Shown here one piece after another: positions 1-7,378 of a stretch of DNA of 64,000 bases. Origin of the DNA: a virus; IMG/VR virus record IMGVR_UViG_3300023179_003528, positions 1 to 64,000 of that record; one strand, given 5' to 3'. Every line of letters begins with the position of its first letter. Position 1 is the first letter of the stretch. The notes under the pieces are model-generated. The model ran no database searches. It worked only from the letters and a program-made list of their open reading frames with translations, and was not told where the DNA came from. The translations under genes and the position numbers were made by a program.

Positions 1-449
1 TGGGTTGGATGTATATGACTGTTTGTGCCTTCGACTTTATTGTTTTCCCTATAATGTATACCATAGTTCAATTTTGGGAAACAGAAGCTGCCAACGATGC
101 TTTCCGCCAATGGCAACCACTTACACTGGCAGGTGCAGGACTGTTCCATATGGCCATGGGGGCTGTATTGGGTCTGAGTGCATGGGGACGCACACAGGAA
201 AAATTAAACGGTGCCAACAACGGCGGTATACAACCTCCAGGTGGTACCACATCCAGTGCATTGCCTGCACCTAGCATGGGTAGCACTTTTGGATCTCCAA
301 ACCCACAGATGGGCTCGTCATTTGCAACAGGTCCAGTGGCTAGCACCGCATTTGCATCTAGCACAATGCCCTCAAATGATCCGGGTGGTATAGTAATGAG
401 TCCAGGCGGCAAACCTGGACCGGCACCGTTACCAGATCCTATTAGATAA
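1..449 (+). CDS. Phage holin, 5'-truncated by the window edge
   Basis: The reading frame is open to the left edge, so the true start lies outside the window. The first ~65 visible residues hold two hydrophobic stretches, one beginning YMTVCAFDFIVFPI and one around LAGAGLFHMAMGAVLGLSAW, followed by GRTQEK. This resembles the three-transmembrane holins found in T4-like marine phages and gene transfer agents (family assignment from memory). The last ~80 residues are a Gly/Ser/Pro/Met-rich, probably cytoplasmic, tail ending at TAA 447-449. A holin forms inner-membrane lesions that time lysis. No endolysin is visible beside it. The next gene starts 9 nt downstream and encodes a secreted protein, so the two may form a lysis pair. 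Confidence 0.7.
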   Translation, partial: GWMYMTVCAFDFIVFPIMYTIVQFWETEAANDAFRQWQPLTLAGAGLFHMAMGAVLGLSAWGRTQEKLNGANNGGIQPPGGTTSSALPAPSMGSTFGSPNPQMGSSFATGPVASTAFASSTMPSNDPGGIVMSPGGKPGPAPLPDPIR

Positions 450-458
450 GGAATTATA

Positions 459-818
459 ATGAAATACATTTTAACCATACTTCTAACATTAGGTCTTTCC
501 ACAGCATGGGCCTGCGATGAAAAGAAAATAGAGGCTGGAAAACCGGCCAAGGCTGCTACCAGTGCCACTGCTGCAAAAGCATCAGAACCTGCCAAAGCAG
601 CCAGCCCTGCTCCCGCAGCTCAACCTCCTGCTGCTACAGCAGAACCTAGTGATACAGCAGGCAAAGGCGAAGTCAAAGAAGTTTGCATTGACAAAGTTGG
701 CAAGGATGGCAAAGTAGTTATGGGCAAGGATGGCAAGCCTGTTCAAGAATGTAGGAAAATTAGAGTAAGAAAGAAACTAGAAGCAACAGAGATTCCTCCT
801 CCGCCTGCCAAGAAATAA
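459..818 (+). CDS. Secreted Ala/Pro/Lys-rich small protein, function unknown
   Basis: 119 aa with an AAGGA ribosome binding site at 448-452. Residues 1-18 form a clear signal peptide (basic start, LTILLTLGLSTA core) ending in AWA before Cys19, a good signal peptidase I site and a poor lipobox. Residues 20-68 are a low-complexity Ala/Pro/Lys linker. The C-terminal part has two Cys about 22 residues apart (VCIDKVGKDG...QECRK) and a Pro-Lys tail, so a periplasmic disulfide is possible. The position directly after the holin suggests a lysis or envelope role such as a spanin-like protein, but this is inference and no family is recognised. Confidence 0.65.
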   Translation: MKYILTILLTLGLSTAWACDEKKIEAGKPAKAATSATAAKASEPAKAASPAPAAQPPAATAEPSDTAGKGEVKEVCIDKVGKDGKVVMGKDGKPVQECRKIRVRKKLEATEIPPPPAKK

Positions 819-823
819 TTAAC

Positions 824-852
824 TTGACAAAGGTTAAAGGGTATAGTATTAT
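824..852 (+). promoter_or_regulatory. Sigma-70-type promoter for dnaJ-def-clp
   Basis: TTGACA at 824-829 is followed by a 17-nt spacer and TATTAT at 847-852. Transcription would start near 858-860, only ~14 nt before the DnaJ ATG at 873, and no Shine-Dalgarno is visible there. The -10 box lies inside the hairpin at 836-866. Confidence 0.6.
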
Positions 853-867
853 ATACTATACCTTTTT
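836..867 (+). terminator. Hairpin with T-run overlapping a promoter
   Basis: Thirteen bases at 836-848 pair with 854-866 (one G-T wobble) around a 5-nt loop, and a T-run covers 863-867. The A-tract/stem/T-tract layout is that of an intrinsic terminator ending holin-operon transcripts. Because the downstream promoter's -10 box is within the hairpin, an operator role is also possible. Confidence 0.6.
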
Positions 868-872
868 CTATT

Positions 873-1688
873 ATGAATCATTATCAAACACTTGGAGTAG
901 ATAAATCAGCCAGTCAAGATGACATCAAACGAGCATATCGTAAACTGGCTAGCCAACATCATCCAGACAAAGGAGGAGATGTCAAACGCTTTCAAGAAAT
1001 AGAAGAAGCACATCGTATTCTCAGCGATCCTAACTCAAGACAAGAATATGATAATCCAAGACCTCAGTTCCACCATGGTCATCCACCGGGTTTTGAAGAT
1101 ATAATTTCAAACATTTTTGGAGGTAATCATCCGTTAGGAGATATTTTTGGTAGCCGAAATATGCCTCAAAGAAATAGAAATCTTAATATGAATGCAGCTA
1201 TATCTTTAGAAGATGCATTTTATGGAAAAGATTTATTGGCCAATCTAAGACTGCCCAGTGGTAAAGAGCAGGTTTTAGAAATTAAAATTCCTGCAGGTAT
1301 AAAAGAAAATACAACCATGCGACTACAGGGCATAGGGGATGACTCTATACCAAATATGCCTAGAGGAGATATACTTCTAACCGTGCAGATTTTACCTCAT
1401 GGTAAATTTAAAAGACAAAATGATGACTTAATTTTAGACTTAGATATATCATGTATAGATGCCATGTTAGGCAAAAATATAGACATAGAAACAATAGACA
1501 ATAAACTGCTACAGATACAAATACAACCCGGAACACAGCATGGTCAACTATTAGCCTTACAAGGACATGGTATGCCCAACATGCGTGATTCTCGTTTCAA
1601 AGGCAGGCTATTAGTAAATGTAAATGTTACAATTCCTAAATTCTTAAGCGACGAACAAATAGAAGCTTTGAAAAAAATCTTTACTTAA
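873..1688 (+). CDS. DnaJ/CbpA-type co-chaperone
   Basis: 271 aa. Residues 1-62 are a J domain: YQTLGV start, helix II basic residues, and the HPD motif within HHPDKGG that stimulates Hsp70 ATPase. A short Gly/Phe-rich segment follows (~75-105), then the two beta-rich C-terminal substrate-binding domains. There is no CxxCxGxG zinc finger, so it is CbpA-like (type II). It presumably redirects host DnaK. It heads a proteostasis run with peptide deformylase (8 nt downstream) and a Clp ATPase. The ATG is close to the predicted transcription start, so translation may be nearly leaderless. Confidence 0.9.
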   Translation: MNHYQTLGVDKSASQDDIKRAYRKLASQHHPDKGGDVKRFQEIEEAHRILSDPNSRQEYDNPRPQFHHGHPPGFEDIISNIFGGNHPLGDIFGSRNMPQRNRNLNMNAAISLEDAFYGKDLLANLRLPSGKEQVLEIKIPAGIKENTTMRLQGIGDDSIPNMPRGDILLTVQILPHGKFKRQNDDLILDLDISCIDAMLGKNIDIETIDNKLLQIQIQPGTQHGQLLALQGHGMPNMRDSRFKGRLLVNVNVTIPKFLSDEQIEALKKIFT

Positions 1689-1696
1689 ATATTACT

Positions 1697-2182
1697 ATGA
1701 ATCTAAAACTATTTCCAAATGATATTCTACGACAACGAATAGAAGAATTCGATTTTGATAACTGTGATGTAGATCCAATAGAATTAGAAAAAAAACTAAT
1801 TGATTTTATGTTTAAACATGGGGGTATTGGCCTAGCTGCCAATCAAGTTGGACTGAAATATAGGGTGTTTGTTATGGGACATCCGCATAATCCAAAACTA
1901 GCCCGTGCTTTTTTTAACCCTGTTGTTGTTAAGACCACAGAAACATTTAATGATATGGAAGAAGGATGTTTGAGTTTTCCAAACATCTATGTTAAAATTA
2001 AGCGTCCTGCAAAAATATTGGCCAAATGGCAAAACAGCCAAGGGCAGTGGGAAGAAGGTGAATTTTCAGGTTATGATTGTAAATGTTTTTTACATGAATA
2101 TGATCATTTAGAAGGTATTGTTTTTAAGGACAGGGTGAGTAATTTAAAATGGGCTCTAGCAATAAAAAAAGGAAAAATGTGA
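1697..2182 (+). CDS. def: Peptide deformylase
   Basis: 161 aa, normal length for phage enzymes. All three family motifs are present: GGIGLAANQVG (motif 1), EGCLSFP (motif 2, metal-binding Cys) and HEYDHLEG (motif 3, HExxH-type with two His ligands and catalytic Glu). The enzyme removes the N-formyl group from nascent proteins in the cytoplasm. Phage deformylases occur in marine T4-like phages. It lies between the DnaJ-like gene and the Clp ATPase and its TGA is 2 nt before the Clp ATG, so the pair is likely translationally coupled. Confidence 0.95.
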   Translation: MNLKLFPNDILRQRIEEFDFDNCDVDPIELEKKLIDFMFKHGGIGLAANQVGLKYRVFVMGHPHNPKLARAFFNPVVVKTTETFNDMEEGCLSFPNIYVKIKRPAKILAKWQNSQGQWEEGEFSGYDCKCFLHEYDHLEGIVFKDRVSNLKWALAIKKGKM

Positions 2183-2184
2183 AA

Positions 2185-4449
2185 ATGCTTCAACCAGATA
2201 AGAATTTAGAAGAAATATTTGAACACACGGTGCAGCTTGCAAGTGCAAAGGAGCATGAATATATAACCTTGGAACATTTTCTTTACTGCATGATTGAAAA
2301 TGACTCATTTAAAGAATTATTGGCCAGTTTTGGGGCAGATGTAAAAAGTTTAAAAGATGATCTAGAAAACTTTATATCTACAGAGCTACAAGAAATTGTA
2401 AACCCTAAAGCAGACAAGCCTATCAAAACCAGCACTGTAGATCGTGTATTACACAAGGCATTCACAAATGTATTATTCAGTGGTCGACAGATCATAGAAC
2501 CGGCAGACTGTTTTATTACGATTTTTCAAGAAAAGAAAAGTAATGCTTACTACTTCCTACGCAAACACAATGTAGATAGAGAAGACTTTTTATCCTTTAT
2601 CAAGAAAGAAATTATAAGAGAAGACGAAGAGGAACCGGATCGTATTAATCCACAGCTAGAACGTATCCTACTACAATTCTGTGCTAATCTAACGGCCAAA
2701 GCAAAGTCAAAAAAGATAGATCCTGTAATTGGTAGAGAAAAAGAAGTGGAAGAAATTCAGCTTATTCTTGCACGTAGAGTTAAAGCCAATGCAATTCTAA
2801 TTGGTGATCCTGGTGTTGGTAAAACTGCTATTGCAGAAGGGTTGGCCCGTAAGATCATAGAAGGCAAAGTTCCCAAATTTATTCAGGACTATAGTGTTTA
2901 TAGTTTGGATATTAGCAGTATGCTAGCGGGTTCTAAATATAGAGGCGACTTCGAAGAACGGTTAAAGGCAGTTATTCATGCATTGGAAAAGAAAGGCAAC
3001 TGTATTTTGTTCATAGACGAGGCACATATGATGAACGGTGCTGGTGCTGCCAACGGTTCAAGTAATGACATGGCAAATATGCTTAAATCAGCTCTGGGCA
3101 AGGGAACAATTAAAGTTGTAGCTTCAACTACTTGGGAAGAATATCGTAAACATTTTGAAAAAGATCGAGCTCTAATGCGTCGTTTTCAAAAGGTAGTCGT
3201 AGATGAACCAGATGAAGTAACTGCTATTAGAATTGTTAAGGGCTTGAAAAAATATTACGAAAAACATCACAATGTTAAAATTACCAATCAGGCCATTATT
3301 GATAGTGTAAAATATAGTGTAAAATATCTTACAGATCGTAAGTTACCAGATAAGGCTATTGATGTAATTGATTGTGCCTCTGCTAGATTCAAAGTACGAG
3401 ATGAAGAAGGCGGAATAGTAGATCATGATGAAATTGTCTACGAAATCTCTAAAATAGCTAATTTACCTTTAGAAAGTGTGGCAAATAAAGAAAGTATTAA
3501 TCTAGAAAACCTAGAAACTAATATGAAATCAAAAGTATTTGGACAAGAACAGGCACTTGAAACATTGTTAGATAAAATTTATATTAGTCAAGCCGGACTT
3601 AAGGCACCTAATAAGCCTGTTGGTTCTTTTCTATTCGTGGGTCCTACGGGTGTTGGTAAGACAGAGGTAGCTAAACAATTGGCATCAAATTTAAAAATTA
3701 AATTAACTAGGTTTGATATGAGCGAATATCAAGAACGTCATGCTGTGGCAAAGTTTATTGGTAGTCCTCCAGGATATATTGGCTACGACGATAATGCAGG
3801 ACAATTAATTACTTGTCTACAGGAAAATCCAAACTGTGTATTATTACTAGATGAGGTGGAAAAGGCTCATCCAGATGTGCTCACTGTATTATTACAACTG
3901 ATGGATAACGGCTTTGTTACAGGCTCAAATGGTAAAAAAGCAGATGCAAGAAACGCCATTGTAATTATGACCAGCAACCTAGGTGCCGCAGATGCTGAAC
4001 GTAACTCAGTTGGATTTGGCAACCTTGAAAGAGATAGCGATCCTAAAGACGCAGTTAATAGGTTTTTTGCTCCAGAGTTTAGAAATAGACTAGACGGAAC
4101 AATTAAATTTGGAAAACTTGACAGGCCAACTATGGTTAAAATTGTTAATAAGTTTATAGATGAACTTAACAGTTTATTAAAAGAAAAGAGCGTGTTTGCC
4201 AAACTACAAAAAGACGCCATCGATTTACTGATAGAAAAAGGCTTTGATAGTAAAATGGGTGCTAGGCCCTTACAGCGTACAATTGACAGTGAGCTAAAAC
4301 GAGCTCTCAGTAAAGAAATACTATTTGGTAAATTACGAAATGGCGGAGTTATAGAAGTCAGTGTAGCAGACAATAAATTTCAATTTAATATTTTAGATAT
4401 TTTACCTGTTAAAACACGGAAACCACATGCAGAAACTACTGACCAATAA
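2185..4449 (+). CDS. ClpA/ClpC-type AAA+ unfoldase
   Basis: 754 aa from the ATG at 2185, chosen because AGGAAA at 2170-2175 is well spaced and the protein then begins directly with a Clp N-domain (residues ~1-140). NBD1 has Walker A GDPGVGKT (~207) and Walker B CILFIDEAH (~276). NBD2 has Walker A GPTGVGKT (~485) and Walker B VLLLDEVEKAH (~554), with arginine-finger region FRNRLDG. The long ClpB middle domain is missing, so it is not a disaggregase. A VGF tripeptide (NSVGFGN) sits where ClpA has IGL, suggesting it can dock host ClpP. No ClpP is in the window. It overlaps the next gene by 23 nt. Confidence 0.92.
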   Translation: MLQPDKNLEEIFEHTVQLASAKEHEYITLEHFLYCMIENDSFKELLASFGADVKSLKDDLENFISTELQEIVNPKADKPIKTSTVDRVLHKAFTNVLFSGRQIIEPADCFITIFQEKKSNAYYFLRKHNVDREDFLSFIKKEIIREDEEEPDRINPQLERILLQFCANLTAKAKSKKIDPVIGREKEVEEIQLILARRVKANAILIGDPGVGKTAIAEGLARKIIEGKVPKFIQDYSVYSLDISSMLAGSKYRGDFEERLKAVIHALEKKGNCILFIDEAHMMNGAGAANGSSNDMANMLKSALGKGTIKVVASTTWEEYRKHFEKDRALMRRFQKVVVDEPDEVTAIRIVKGLKKYYEKHHNVKITNQAIIDSVKYSVKYLTDRKLPDKAIDVIDCASARFKVRDEEGGIVDHDEIVYEISKIANLPLESVANKESINLENLETNMKSKVFGQEQALETLLDKIYISQAGLKAPNKPVGSFLFVGPTGVGKTEVAKQLASNLKIKLTRFDMSEYQERHAVAKFIGSPPGYIGYDDNAGQLITCLQENPNCVLLLDEVEKAHPDVLTVLLQLMDNGFVTGSNGKKADARNAIVIMTSNLGAADAERNSVGFGNLERDSDPKDAVNRFFAPEFRNRLDGTIKFGKLDRPTMVKIVNKFIDELNSLLKEKSVFAKLQKDAIDLLIEKGFDSKMGARPLQRTIDSELKRALSKEILFGKLRNGGVIEVSVADNKFQFNILDILPVKTRKPHAETTDQ

Positions 4450-5059
4450 ATTATTTTATGGCAAATTTGCCTACAAAGTTAATCTACTCATGCGAGGTTC
4501 CAACTATATTGAACTTTATGGACTTAATAAGCTAATTCATGCAATAAGTAAAAGACAAATTGTCATTGGCGCAAAAATTGATTCGGTGTCTTTAATCAGT
4601 ATAGGACATTTTCTACTAGAACTAGAAGGTACTTATAAAACTAGAATAGAGCATAACGAATTAAATGTATACTTTGATAACAAAAATGACTACGCAAACT
4701 TTGTGCAACGGTTTAAAGTTTTAGTCAATATTGTCTATGAACCTCAAAATGATAACATTGAACTTTTTCTAAAAGACAATAATAAAAAGGTCATAAGAAC
4801 TAGTCTACCCAGCAATCTTTATAGGTACAAAGTTTATTTTAAAATTATGCCTATAAATGATGGTGAAAATATAGTAAAATGGGCCGAAAACAATACAAAA
4901 GTTAGACTAAACAAGGGTCCTAGAAAGAGTCTATTAAAAACATTATATCCTAATGCCTACTTATACGTAGAAGATCAACCTACTCTCACTCTGTGCCGAC
5001 TGATAGGAGGACAGAATATTTCCAGAATAGAGGAATATGTGCTAACCTCTGAAGTATAA
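4427..5059 (+). CDS. Conserved phage protein, unknown function
   Basis: 210 aa, starting inside the end of the Clp gene, which implies translational coupling. Charged and soluble, with mixed alpha/beta composition, no signal peptide and no motif I can assign. The C-terminal segment (LYPNAYLYVEDQPTLTLC) looks like an ordered beta-rich domain. The coupling to the unfoldase could mean an adaptor role, but nothing in the sequence proves it. Confidence 0.75.
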   Translation: MQKLLTNKLFYGKFAYKVNLLMRGSNYIELYGLNKLIHAISKRQIVIGAKIDSVSLISIGHFLLELEGTYKTRIEHNELNVYFDNKNDYANFVQRFKVLVNIVYEPQNDNIELFLKDNNKKVIRTSLPSNLYRYKVYFKIMPINDGENIVKWAENNTKVRLNKGPRKSLLKTLYPNAYLYVEDQPTLTLCRLIGGQNISRIEEYVLTSEV

Positions 5060-5062
5060 ATA
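5055..5062 (+). promoter_or_regulatory. T4-late-type promoter octamer TATAAATA
   Basis: Exact match to the T4 late -10 element recognised by gp55, which this phage encodes. It overlaps the stop codon of the upstream gene and sits 7 nt before the ATG at 5069, so a transcript would be almost leaderless for that gene but would serve the following virion-type genes. Confidence 0.4.
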
Positions 5063-5068
5063 CATGCT

Positions 5069-5254
5069 ATGCAGAGCAAACCTATACCGCATTGGATGGA
5101 CGAATACGGTTCATATATAAAATATAAGAACATAAAGTGCAGATGTGGCGATCTACAACATTGCGGACAAAGTTGTTTAGACTGCAACAACTGTAGCGAA
5201 TGCGAATGTATAGAATGTAACACCAGTCTAGGAATTACGGATGCCGGCACTTAG
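5069..5254 (+). CDS. Small cysteine-rich protein, probable zinc binder
   Basis: 61 aa with ten cysteines between residues 24 and 50 in the pattern CxC, C, C, CxxCxxCxxCxCxxC, plus one His (LQHCG). This spacing suggests two small zinc knuckles. No Shine-Dalgarno is evident. The last codons overlap the next gene by 14 nt. Function unknown; DNA, RNA or protein binding are all possible. Confidence 0.6.
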   Translation: MQSKPIPHWMDEYGSYIKYKNIKCRCGDLQHCGQSCLDCNNCSECECIECNTSLGITDAGT

Positions 5255-5630
5255 CCAAAGTTTAGAATTTACCATCAATACCAATACTGTGGCCATTACC
5301 TATCCTAATACGGCCACAGATATGCTGATATATTTCAGCGATAGGGTCAAAGGTGATGGATATTATGGGTCTAGTGATGGATTCCATACAGTAGCATATA
5401 CGGCAGCAGATACATTTATTGGCACAATTACCATGCAGGCCAGTCTAGCGTCTGAACCGGCGAGCAGCGATTGGTTTAACATAGTTGGGACTACCTGTAC
5501 CTATACTGTATTTGATATTAGATCAACCAGTACCGTGAACTATTATAATTTTACCGGAAACTTTGTTTGGGTAAGAGGTAAAGTAGAAATAGCAGACGGC
5601 ACCCTTGAAGTAATACACTATAATCATTAA
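5241..5630 (+). CDS. Hypothetical beta-rich protein, possible virion component
   Basis: 129 aa, rich in Thr/Ser/Val/Tyr with alternating hydrophobic pattern, no Lys/Arg-rich segment and no signal peptide. This composition is typical of phage beta-sandwich structural proteins such as head decoration or fibre domains. It overlaps the Cys-rich gene by 14 nt. The virion role is inferred from composition and from neighbouring genes. Confidence 0.65.
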   Translation: MPALSQSLEFTINTNTVAITYPNTATDMLIYFSDRVKGDGYYGSSDGFHTVAYTAADTFIGTITMQASLASEPASSDWFNIVGTTCTYTVFDIRSTSTVNYYNFTGNFVWVRGKVEIADGTLEVIHYNH

Positions 5631-5642
5631 TTAATCTAGCAT

Positions 5643-5650
5643 AATAAATA
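5643..5650 (+). promoter_or_regulatory. Possible late promoter AATAAATA
   Basis: Seven of eight matches to the T4 late octamer, in the 38-nt gap before the gene at 5669. A start near 5656 would leave the CGGAG ribosome binding site (5658-5662) in a very short leader. Confidence 0.35.
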
Positions 5651-5668
5651 CTCTATACGGAGATTTAT

Positions 5669-6157
5669 ATGCGTATTCATGACCTATTCGACAACGATAC
5701 TACCTTACGTAATGGCGATATATTTGCCATTGAACTAGGTGAGGACCTAATAATTGAATCTACAATCATAGGGTTTATGAAGGATGGAGTAATTATACAA
5801 GGCGACGACGTTATACTATCCTTTCTACAAACCATACCAGTTAATGAGTCTGTGAGTAAATTTACAGCAATGGAACTGGCTGTTATGGAAGGGGGTGGAG
5901 ATATCGCAGATCTGCGAGAAGCAGAGTATCAAGGCAGAAACGTTCAATTAGGCAAACCTATGGCGGGTGATGTTAAAAAGTCAAAGGTATATGTAAAGGG
6001 TCCTAAAGGCAATGTTGTCAAAGTAAACTTCGGCGATAAGAAGATGAAGATTAAGAAATCTAATCCTAAACGTCGCAAATCATTCAGAGCACGTCACAAC
6101 TGCGACAATCCAGGTCCACGTTGGAAGGCACGCTACTGGTCTTGCAGGGCTTGGTAA
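5669..6157 (+). CDS. Conserved phage protein with SFRARHNC C-terminal motif
   Basis: 162 aa with a CGGAG ribosome binding site. The N-terminal half is acidic. The C-terminal ~55 residues are very basic and contain KVNFGD, KSNPKRRKSFRARHNC and PGPRWKARYWSC, a signature I recognise from many T4-like and jumbo phage proteins annotated as virion or capsid-assembly components. Two Cys and four aromatic residues in the tail suggest a compact fold. It opens the block of probable virion-associated genes. The exact role is unknown. Confidence 0.75.
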   Translation: MRIHDLFDNDTTLRNGDIFAIELGEDLIIESTIIGFMKDGVIIQGDDVILSFLQTIPVNESVSKFTAMELAVMEGGGDIADLREAEYQGRNVQLGKPMAGDVKKSKVYVKGPKGNVVKVNFGDKKMKIKKSNPKRRKSFRARHNCDNPGPRWKARYWSCRAW

Positions 6158-6158
6158 T

Positions 6159-6518
6159 ATGTTATTAAAAGAATTCTTTGGTAGATCACTAGATCTACAA
6201 TCTAACGAGCGTAAACGTAACGATAAATTACGTGATGAACTTTTTCAATTTGTTATAGAACATGACAGATTGCATAAAGATTATTTCTTTCCAATTGCTA
6301 GGAAAATTAAACTGGCACAAAAACAGAACACCGGTGAATCTAACTTCACTGAAGAATTCTTACCTATGGTTAAAAAGGGCTGTTTAGAATTTTATCATAA
6401 GAAAAACATGATGGGCAAACCTGAAAAAGTGTTTACCAAGGATCTACAAGAAGAAATGTGTGAACGGCTGTATAATCACTACTATGAAGACATCATAAAG
6501 GATCATTATAAATTATGA
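6159..6518 (+). CDS. Hypothetical protein, mostly helical
   Basis: 119 aa, starting one base after the previous stop. Highly charged and predicted helical, with no recognised domain. It begins MLLKEFFG, similar to the N-termini of neighbouring genes (LLKxFF), which resemble short T4 capsid-targeting leaders. Its last codons overlap the next gene by 4 nt (ATGA). Confidence 0.7.
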   Translation: MLLKEFFGRSLDLQSNERKRNDKLRDELFQFVIEHDRLHKDYFFPIARKIKLAQKQNTGESNFTEEFLPMVKKGCLEFYHKKNMMGKPEKVFTKDLQEEMCERLYNHYYEDIIKDHYKL

Positions 6519-7378
6519 TCTTAGTGGAAGGTGGTAACGAATTTAAGTTAGCAGACGGTAATCCTGCTACAAAACAAAATGCGTCGAGCGAAGAAGCCAA
6601 AGGTGCAGCAGATAGCTTGGGCAAGGAACTTGGTATAGATTTAGGATCTCGTCTAGGAGGTAGTGTAATCTATCCTGGGGCAGAAACAGGTGACGCAGAT
6701 GCTATATTAGACCCAGTTGACTTTATAAAAATTGCTCCGGGCACACAACCTAAAGATGCACAAAATCAATTTCGAGGTTGGCTAGCACAGAAATTACAAA
6801 AGATTGGCTATAAAGAATTACCTAAAAAAGCAGTTGTTGATGCACCAGGTAGATATTATAAGGTAGCTGGTGATGGGCTAACTGCCTGCGTTCAAATACC
6901 AGGATCAAAAGAATGGCTACAGGTTGATTTAGATATAGCAGAACCTGGCGAAGGTAAATTCAGTCTGTGGAGTAAGCGTGGTGAACCTAATCAACCAGGA
7001 ACACCTAAAGATGCTAGGGCCAAAGGTGCCTACAGGCATATTTTACTATCTGCCATCGGCAGCATACTCATAAGTCCGGATCATCCACAAGGGCTGAGTT
7101 GGAGTTATAAAAATGGTTTATTTGACCGTGCAACTAAACAAACTCTAACCAAAGATCCAGATGAAGTCGCTGGCATATTATTCGGCGGCAAGGCCAACGA
7201 TCTAGACAATATTAGCACAATACTGGCCAAATTAAAACAGAGTCATCCTAACCAATACAATGATATAGTTTCTAAGGTCAATGCGGGGCTAGAAAACTAT
7301 AAGACACAGTATAGGCTGAAAGAAAGTCATACTGTGGGCACACCACAATGGTTTAGGATTGTTTTAGATCTAATATGA
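6515..7378 (+). CDS. Putative nucleotidyltransferase-fold protein
   Basis: 287 aa. Residues 47-63 (LGGSVIYPGAETGDADA) fit the NTase-superfamily signature of a GS motif followed about ten residues later by DxD (Asp60, Asp62). A third acidic motif, VDLD at 137-140, fits the last catalytic carboxylate. Such enzymes transfer a nucleotide to RNA, protein or small molecules; the substrate here is unknown. It overlaps both neighbours by 4 nt and precedes a KxDG ligase-like and an HxGH nucleotidylyltransferase gene, so the three probably act in one pathway. The assignment is from motifs only. Confidence 0.55.
   Translation: MILVEGGNEFKLADGNPATKQNASSEEAKGAADSLGKELGIDLGSRLGGSVIYPGAETGDADAILDPVDFIKIAPGTQPKDAQNQFRGWLAQKLQKIGYKELPKKAVVDAPGRYYKVAGDGLTACVQIPGSKEWLQVDLDIAEPGEGKFSLWSKRGEPNQPGTPKDARAKGAYRHILLSAIGSILISPDHPQGLSWSYKNGLFDRATKQTLTKDPDEVAGILFGGKANDLDNISTILAKLKQSHPNQYNDIVSKVNAGLENYKTQYRLKESHTVGTPQWFRIVLDLI

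Noticed and set aside
68-595. Minus-strand 175-codon frame over the holin end
   Set aside because: It overlaps two well-supported genes and has no ribosome binding site or recognisable domain.
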